Origin: Epiperipatus broadwayi
Lineage: Eukaryota > Onychophora > Udeonychophora > Euonychophora > Peripatidae
Assembly (NCBI GenBank): GCA_028023455.1
Contig: JAQFVV010012507.1
Coordinates: forward strand, 1,747,456 to 1,811,455
Direction: 5' to 3'
DNA length: 64,000 nt
Shown here: positions 60,081-64,000 of the stretch, piece by piece
Position numbering within the stretch: position 1 is the first letter of the stretch
How the letters are laid out: each line of letters opens with the position of its first letter
The notes under the pieces: generated by a model
What the model saw: the letters and a program-made list of their open reading frames with translations, nothing else
Told to the model about the DNA's origin: nothing
Database searches by the model: none
Position numbers and translations under genes: made by a program

Positions 60081-60147
60081 GATAAATAATCAGCACTGTA
60101 ATATTTTATGCTGAATCAGCACTCATCAGTTGGTCCAGATTATTATC
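60081..60147 (-). ncRNA. Hammerhead-like ribozyme, family 2, copy 1
   Basis: The minus strand has stem I strand ATAATC..GGACCAA, core CTGATGA (exact, 60123-60129), stem II GTGCTG-ATT-CAGCAT, AAAA in place of GAAA, then a short region and the second stem I strand GATTAT. ATAATC pairs with GATTAT. Stem III and the cleavage triplet are unclear in this copy; G12 is changed to A, so it is likely inactive. Confidence 0.5.
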
Positions 60148-60402
60148 TACCCCCTTACCTATATATATATATAATCATTGCTCAGTTTATATTAAGATAG
60201 CAAATCTTTATACTTTAATGGACCGGCTTCAATCTACTCCTACTTCTAACTCTTCAGCTGTCCATCCCATTGAAAATCTGATGATAGAATGCCCAAATCT
60301 CGTGCTGATGCCAATATTGTTGTTATGCTCATGTGACGTCAAGTCACTCTGACCCCTCATATATGGGACAGTATCTATTTAAATACATTATTGTGATTTC
60401 AT

Positions 60403-60620
60403 TTTAGATTATTAGTTAAAAGGTGGATGCTGGAGAGGTGCATTAGATCCAAAGATCCAGATGTGCTGCTCCCAGATCCAAGGCTTTTCACTGACTAAAG
60501 TTGTAAACTAAAAATTAGTCTAAAGATTGTTGGATGAGAAGACATTGGATAGGATTGAAATCCTTAATTTTTTAGCATTTATTTATTACGGTAGCTTGCA
60601 CTATTTCGCATTATTCTGTA
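60403..60620 (+). repeat. Decayed third copy of the 37-kb hammerhead repeat
   Basis: AGTTAAAAGGTGGATGCTGG and TGCATTAGATCC match the right arm of the 36928-37482 palindrome in order. Then come the decayed ribozyme and TTGGATGAGAAGACATTGG, GGATAGG, and a truncated end. There is only one arm here, on the plus strand. Confidence 0.7.
60476..60535 (+). ncRNA. Decayed type I hammerhead, third copy
   Basis: ATCC, loop, TTTTCA, CTGACTA (for CTGATGA), stem II region, AAAATTAGTC (for GAAACTAGTC), TAAAGA, loop, GGAT. Distal stem I pairing ATCC/GGAT survives; core changes make activity unlikely. Confidence 0.5.
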
Positions 60621-60639
60621 AAGATATTTGCAACAATTT

Positions 60640-61330
60640 TCACAATAATTAAAGTCTTTGGATCATCAAGTTGTAGATTTACAATGTTGTCATATTGAAA
60701 ATATTATTTTTTAATATGTTATAGCACAGATTAAATTACTTAGTGAAAAATAAAGATTAATTATAATAATGTTGTAACAGAATGATGACATATTGAAAAG
60801 TTCTTTTGGCAGTTTTATAAGAAATATTTTGATATATTAAGAAATAAATATGTGCTTATTTAAGTCACTCATATTTTGAATATGATATAAGTATTTTGGT
60901 AAATAATTATTTCAGAGCTTCAAGGAATATCACAAGAGCTATTATATGAAAATAAGAGAATAAGAGTAATGAGAAATGATAAAAAAAAAAGTCAATGGAT
61001 TAACTCAGTAGAAAATAAACATTGATAATAATGAATTAGAAGTTAACAATTGCATTTATCTTGGTTTGATTATTGATATAACTAGAAATATAATTGAATA
61101 AAATTAATTGCAGAATTAATTTTGGAAGGAGTGCTTTTGATAGAAACAACTTCAATATTAAAATGAAATTTACATATGTATTTGAAAAGGAATGTTTTAA
61201 TAGATGTATTTGCCTAATTGTTATATGTGGATATGGATACTAAATAAAAAAAAAAGATGCAAATACTATTGACACCTTCATAAAGTATGAAGAGTTGAAT
61301 ATTGGGAATAACAAAAAAAAAAAAAGGTGG
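60640..61330 (+). pseudogene. Decayed RTE-like LINE reverse transcriptase
   Basis: Broken frames give FFWQFYKKYF near 60800 (the LF.A.LE.IF segment), a degraded FADD region near 60870-60890, then NNELEVNNCIYLGLIID near 61028-61075 and RINFGRSAFDRNNFNIKMK near 61110-61165. These match the end of the RT and the following domain in RTE-type elements. It is probably the same broad family as 2620-3540 but represents the 3' part. Many stops. Confidence 0.6.
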
Positions 61331-61968
61331 TGGTGAAATATATGGGAGAGAAAACAAACAAGTATCATTTACACCATTGAGATAAATTCCAAGAGCTAGA
61401 GGTTACTGATCATAGCGCCGCTTATAACGGTTGGGATTCAAATATCTTATCTGAGAAACTTAGCATTTGATTATTATTAGCATATATATTTATGTTACTA
61501 CACAGTATCATATATTTTCAGTACAATAATAGTATCAAATTATATTGTCACCCTCTTAACCCAGTTTATTGCAGCACTTCAATTTTAAAATTATCTTCCT
61601 AAATTTTAAATAGCCCTTACATTATTAAGTTGCATCTTTATTGTGTAACAAGAATTTAGCATATAAAAGCGATTTACCCGCTGAAGAAGAAGCTGTAAGT
61701 ATCAACCAAAAAAATGAAATCAATTTAGGCCTAGTACTTTCGAGGTTTTCCCTCATTTTCATGGCCAACATAAGTTATAAACATTGCTGTAATGTTATAA
61801 AATAATAAAATATGCAAATGCGAATGCAAATTAATTTGTCCATTTTCTCGAAATAGAAAAACACGTATCGTTTTTATATGCTATTGCGTTTTTTGGGAGA
61901 AGTATTTTAAATTATTATTACAAATAAAAAAAACCGACAGTTTTTATTATTAAATAAAGTAAAATGAG
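61331..61968. other. AT-rich non-coding DNA
   Basis: Nothing recognised. Confidence 0.5.
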
Positions 61969-62395
61969 TTAAATATAGAGGATTTGAACTCAGACTTTCA
62001 AGTACTCACCAACTATCCACATTAACTCATACAACTGATACACATGATTACACACATGTAGAAAAGATAATCATCCATATATGTATTTCATGCTAAACCA
62101 GCACTCATTAATTGGTCCAGATTATCATCTCCCACACACATATATAATCAGTGCTCAGTTTATATTAAGATAGCAAATCTTCACACTATAATGGGTAAGC
62201 TTCAATTTATTCCAACCTCCAATTTTTCAGCCATCCATATCATTGAAAATCTGATGATGGAAAGCCCAAATCCCATGCTGATGGCAACATTATTGTTGTA
62301 TGAAATAATGTGGATAGTTGGTGGATGCTTGAAAGTCTGAGTTCAAATCTCCGATATTTACAATAAAGCTCCAGGTTTGTGAAGAGTGTCTGGTT
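61969..62395. mobile_element. Family 2 ribozyme repeat with inverted tRNA-like ends
   Basis: The left part (61969-62300) is a minus-strand copy of the repeat at 59985-60330: tRNA-like segment, hammerhead, AGTTTATATTAAGATAGC block, then CATTGAAAATCTGATGATGG. It is cut at about 62300 and joined to a plus-strand partial copy that starts with the tRNA-like segment (62307-62360) and its downstream linker. The 54-base tRNA-like segments thus form terminal inverted repeats. 5' sides meet inside and 3' sides point outward, as in the PLE loci. Confidence 0.7.
62066..62126 (-). ncRNA. Hammerhead-like ribozyme, family 2, copy 2
   Basis: Minus strand: GATAATC, TGGACCAA, core TTAATGA (for CTGATGA), stem II GTGCT/AGCAT, GAAA intact, stem III ATA-CA-TAT, A as position 17, then TGG and GATTATC. 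GATAATC/GATTATC gives seven stem I pairs beyond an internal loop, and CCA/TGG three more. The two copies have complementary damage: copy 1 keeps CTGATGA, copy 2 keeps GAAA. Their consensus is a complete type I fold. Confidence 0.55.
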
Positions 62396-64000
62396 TTTAA
62401 ATATTTAAAATGAGTTAGTATGACAGCAAGCATAATTTATATATATACTTTTGGCTATAGGAAAATGCATGCACAGTGCAACATTTTTGAGAATATATTT
62501 TTTTATAATTTTGATGGAATTAATATTTCATGTTTTTTTTTAAAATGATAAATATAATTGGCCAATTATGCTAGTTTGACATTTATTGTTTTGTTGGTAT
62601 TTAAGCATATTTCATAGACAAATCAAATTTATTATAGGGATTGTAACAAAATAGTATTTAAAAGATATATATTAAAAAATAAATCAAACAATTAATAGTA
62701 ATTTGAATAACTGTCTGTAATATTATTATCTTCCTGTATTTTAATGATATCATAAATCATATCATTTTAGAAATCAATTTTTTTTTACAATGTGAGCACT
62801 TGTCAAATTAGCAGTATATTTTTGACATTTATGCTGTACATAAATGGAAATATTTATCTGTATATTTTCCACATGCTAGTGCCATATTATCATTATTCTC
62901 AACATGTTATTCTGTTTTGGCCTCAATTTAAGACCTTGATGGATTAAAGGACCTAGGATAGCTGTGCTCAATTCTGTCAACAAGTCTGCAAATAATACCT
63001 CTATTAATAGGACATGTGCATGCAATGTGTCATGGTCTGAAGCATTTAAAACTGCCAGGAAAATTTTCTATGATGTGTATTTTGCATGGGAATCTGTCAA
63101 TCTTGAAAATATATGATATGTCTTAAGCTGATTTATTTTTTAAATGAAAATCAAAACTGTTTGTTTGAATTGTATTTTGCCAATTTTAATTCAATGACAG
63201 TTCAATATTTTCTAAAGCTTTGGAAAAGATTTGTTAGTCCAATTGTATATATGTACATTTTATTTTTTTCAAGATAACAGAGTTTAGATTTTATTTCCAT
63301 TTAAAGTTTGAATATGTCTTTCTATTTTAATTTTATTTTCTATTGTTAAGTATGGAAATTTAATTCATTTTATCACTTAGATTTACTTTATCTAGAACTT
63401 CAATGTAATCTTATTACAAGGATGAACAAATAAAAATTCATCTGATGTATAGAATGAATAGTAAAAAAATATGTGATGTAAGTACATAAATTTTGAGCAA
63501 TTGAGTAATAATTAGTCTAATGCAGTTTAGTTTACTAATAACAAATCTTAAGATATAACACAACAAGAAATCAAGATTTCAAAACTATTAATCCATTTAC
63601 TTCCATAATCCATCTGAAGTCAAAGCAGGTTGAAGATGAGGAAAAATTATTTTTAAAAGAAAGACAAATCAAATAACAAAACACAAAAATAAAAGAACAA
63701 AAAATAATTTTACAATTCTGATAATGAGGAAAACATTAAAATAAGAAACAAAAAGTTTCCAGCAATTCATGATAAGACACAATAAATTCAGAACATAATT
63801 TTCAACATTCCACACAATAGCTAATAATAATAATATAAAATTTGCAGTGCTAGGGAACTAAATGTCTAACCAAAAATACATAAATTCATCAGGTCCCTAT
63901 ATTAGCAATTTTCTAAACAAAAATTAGTCACAAGCTTAACATTAATATTTTATAAGTGTTTTCTAATTATTGTTATATCAATCCTTTTTAAATAGTCATT
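62396..64000. other. AT-rich non-coding DNA
   Basis: Nothing recognised to the end of the window. Confidence 0.5.

Larger units (their letters stand above)
59787..60388 (-). mobile_element. Ribozyme- and tRNA-like-bearing repeat with direct terminal repeats
   Basis: Two direct repeats of about 122 bases (59787-59909 and 60268-60388; both contain GATAGAATGCCCAAATC and ATTTAAATACAT) flank a core of about 360 bases. Read on the minus strand the core holds a hammerhead-like fold (60081-60147) and then a tRNA-like segment (59985-60045). No open frame. A partial copy lies at 61969-62395. Direct repeats 481 bases apart can be LTR-like ends or the trace of a tandem array. Confidence 0.65.

Noticed and set aside
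1-64000. Prokaryotic systems (operons, CRISPR arrays, phage)
   Set aside because: No ribosome-binding sites, dense coding or spaced repeats; all recognisable elements are of animal retroelement or transposon type.

Overview
The window looks like an intergenic or intronic stretch of an AT-rich invertebrate animal genome (by eye about three quarters A+T). No host protein-coding gene, rRNA gene or CRISPR array can be supported. What is recognisable is mobile DNA: Penelope-like elements (PLEs) with GIY-YIG endonucleases, decayed LINEs, tRNA-derived SINEs with poly(A) tails and target-site duplications, hammerhead-ribozyme-bearing repeats, a DNA transposon with TA target duplication, and a candidate solo LTR. 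The lineage cannot be fixed from the sequence.

Layout. 0.6-3.5 kb: a decayed RTE-type LINE on + (endonuclease, then reverse transcriptase), with two foldback repeats between its halves. 3.6-4.25 kb: an old PLE-like RT on -. 9.4-10.1 kb: diverged tandem repeat. 14.5-15.1 and 53.5-54.0 kb: two copies of an unnamed dispersed repeat. 16.1 kb: a retroposed tRNA-Gly(UCC)-like SINE. 19.6-20.5 kb: another LINE 3' fragment. 24.1-30.5 kb: a young composite PLE insertion of three copies (A and B in tandem on -, C inverted on +). 36.0-36.4 kb: tandem repeat. 36.9-37.5 kb: a palindrome with one hammerhead ribozyme per arm. 45.6-47.4 kb: LTR candidate. 47.4-49.0 kb: an older PLE of a different family with inverted terminal arms. 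51.2 kb: second young SINE. 54.2 kb: LINE fragment on -. 55.9-57.1 kb: TIR element. 59.8-62.4 kb: repeats with a second hammerhead family joined to a tRNA-like segment, a decayed copy of the first hammerhead family, and an RTE-type LINE fragment.

How they relate. Four separate loci (24.1-30.5, 36.9-37.5, 47.4-49.0 and 62.0-62.4 kb) have the same geometry: two partial copies head to head, 5'-truncated ends meeting in the centre and 3' ends outward. This is a known habit of PLE insertions. Two of the four are short, non-coding, ribozyme-bearing repeats, which suggests that they were mobilised by PLE machinery. The remaining sequence is AT-rich DNA in which I recognise nothing.
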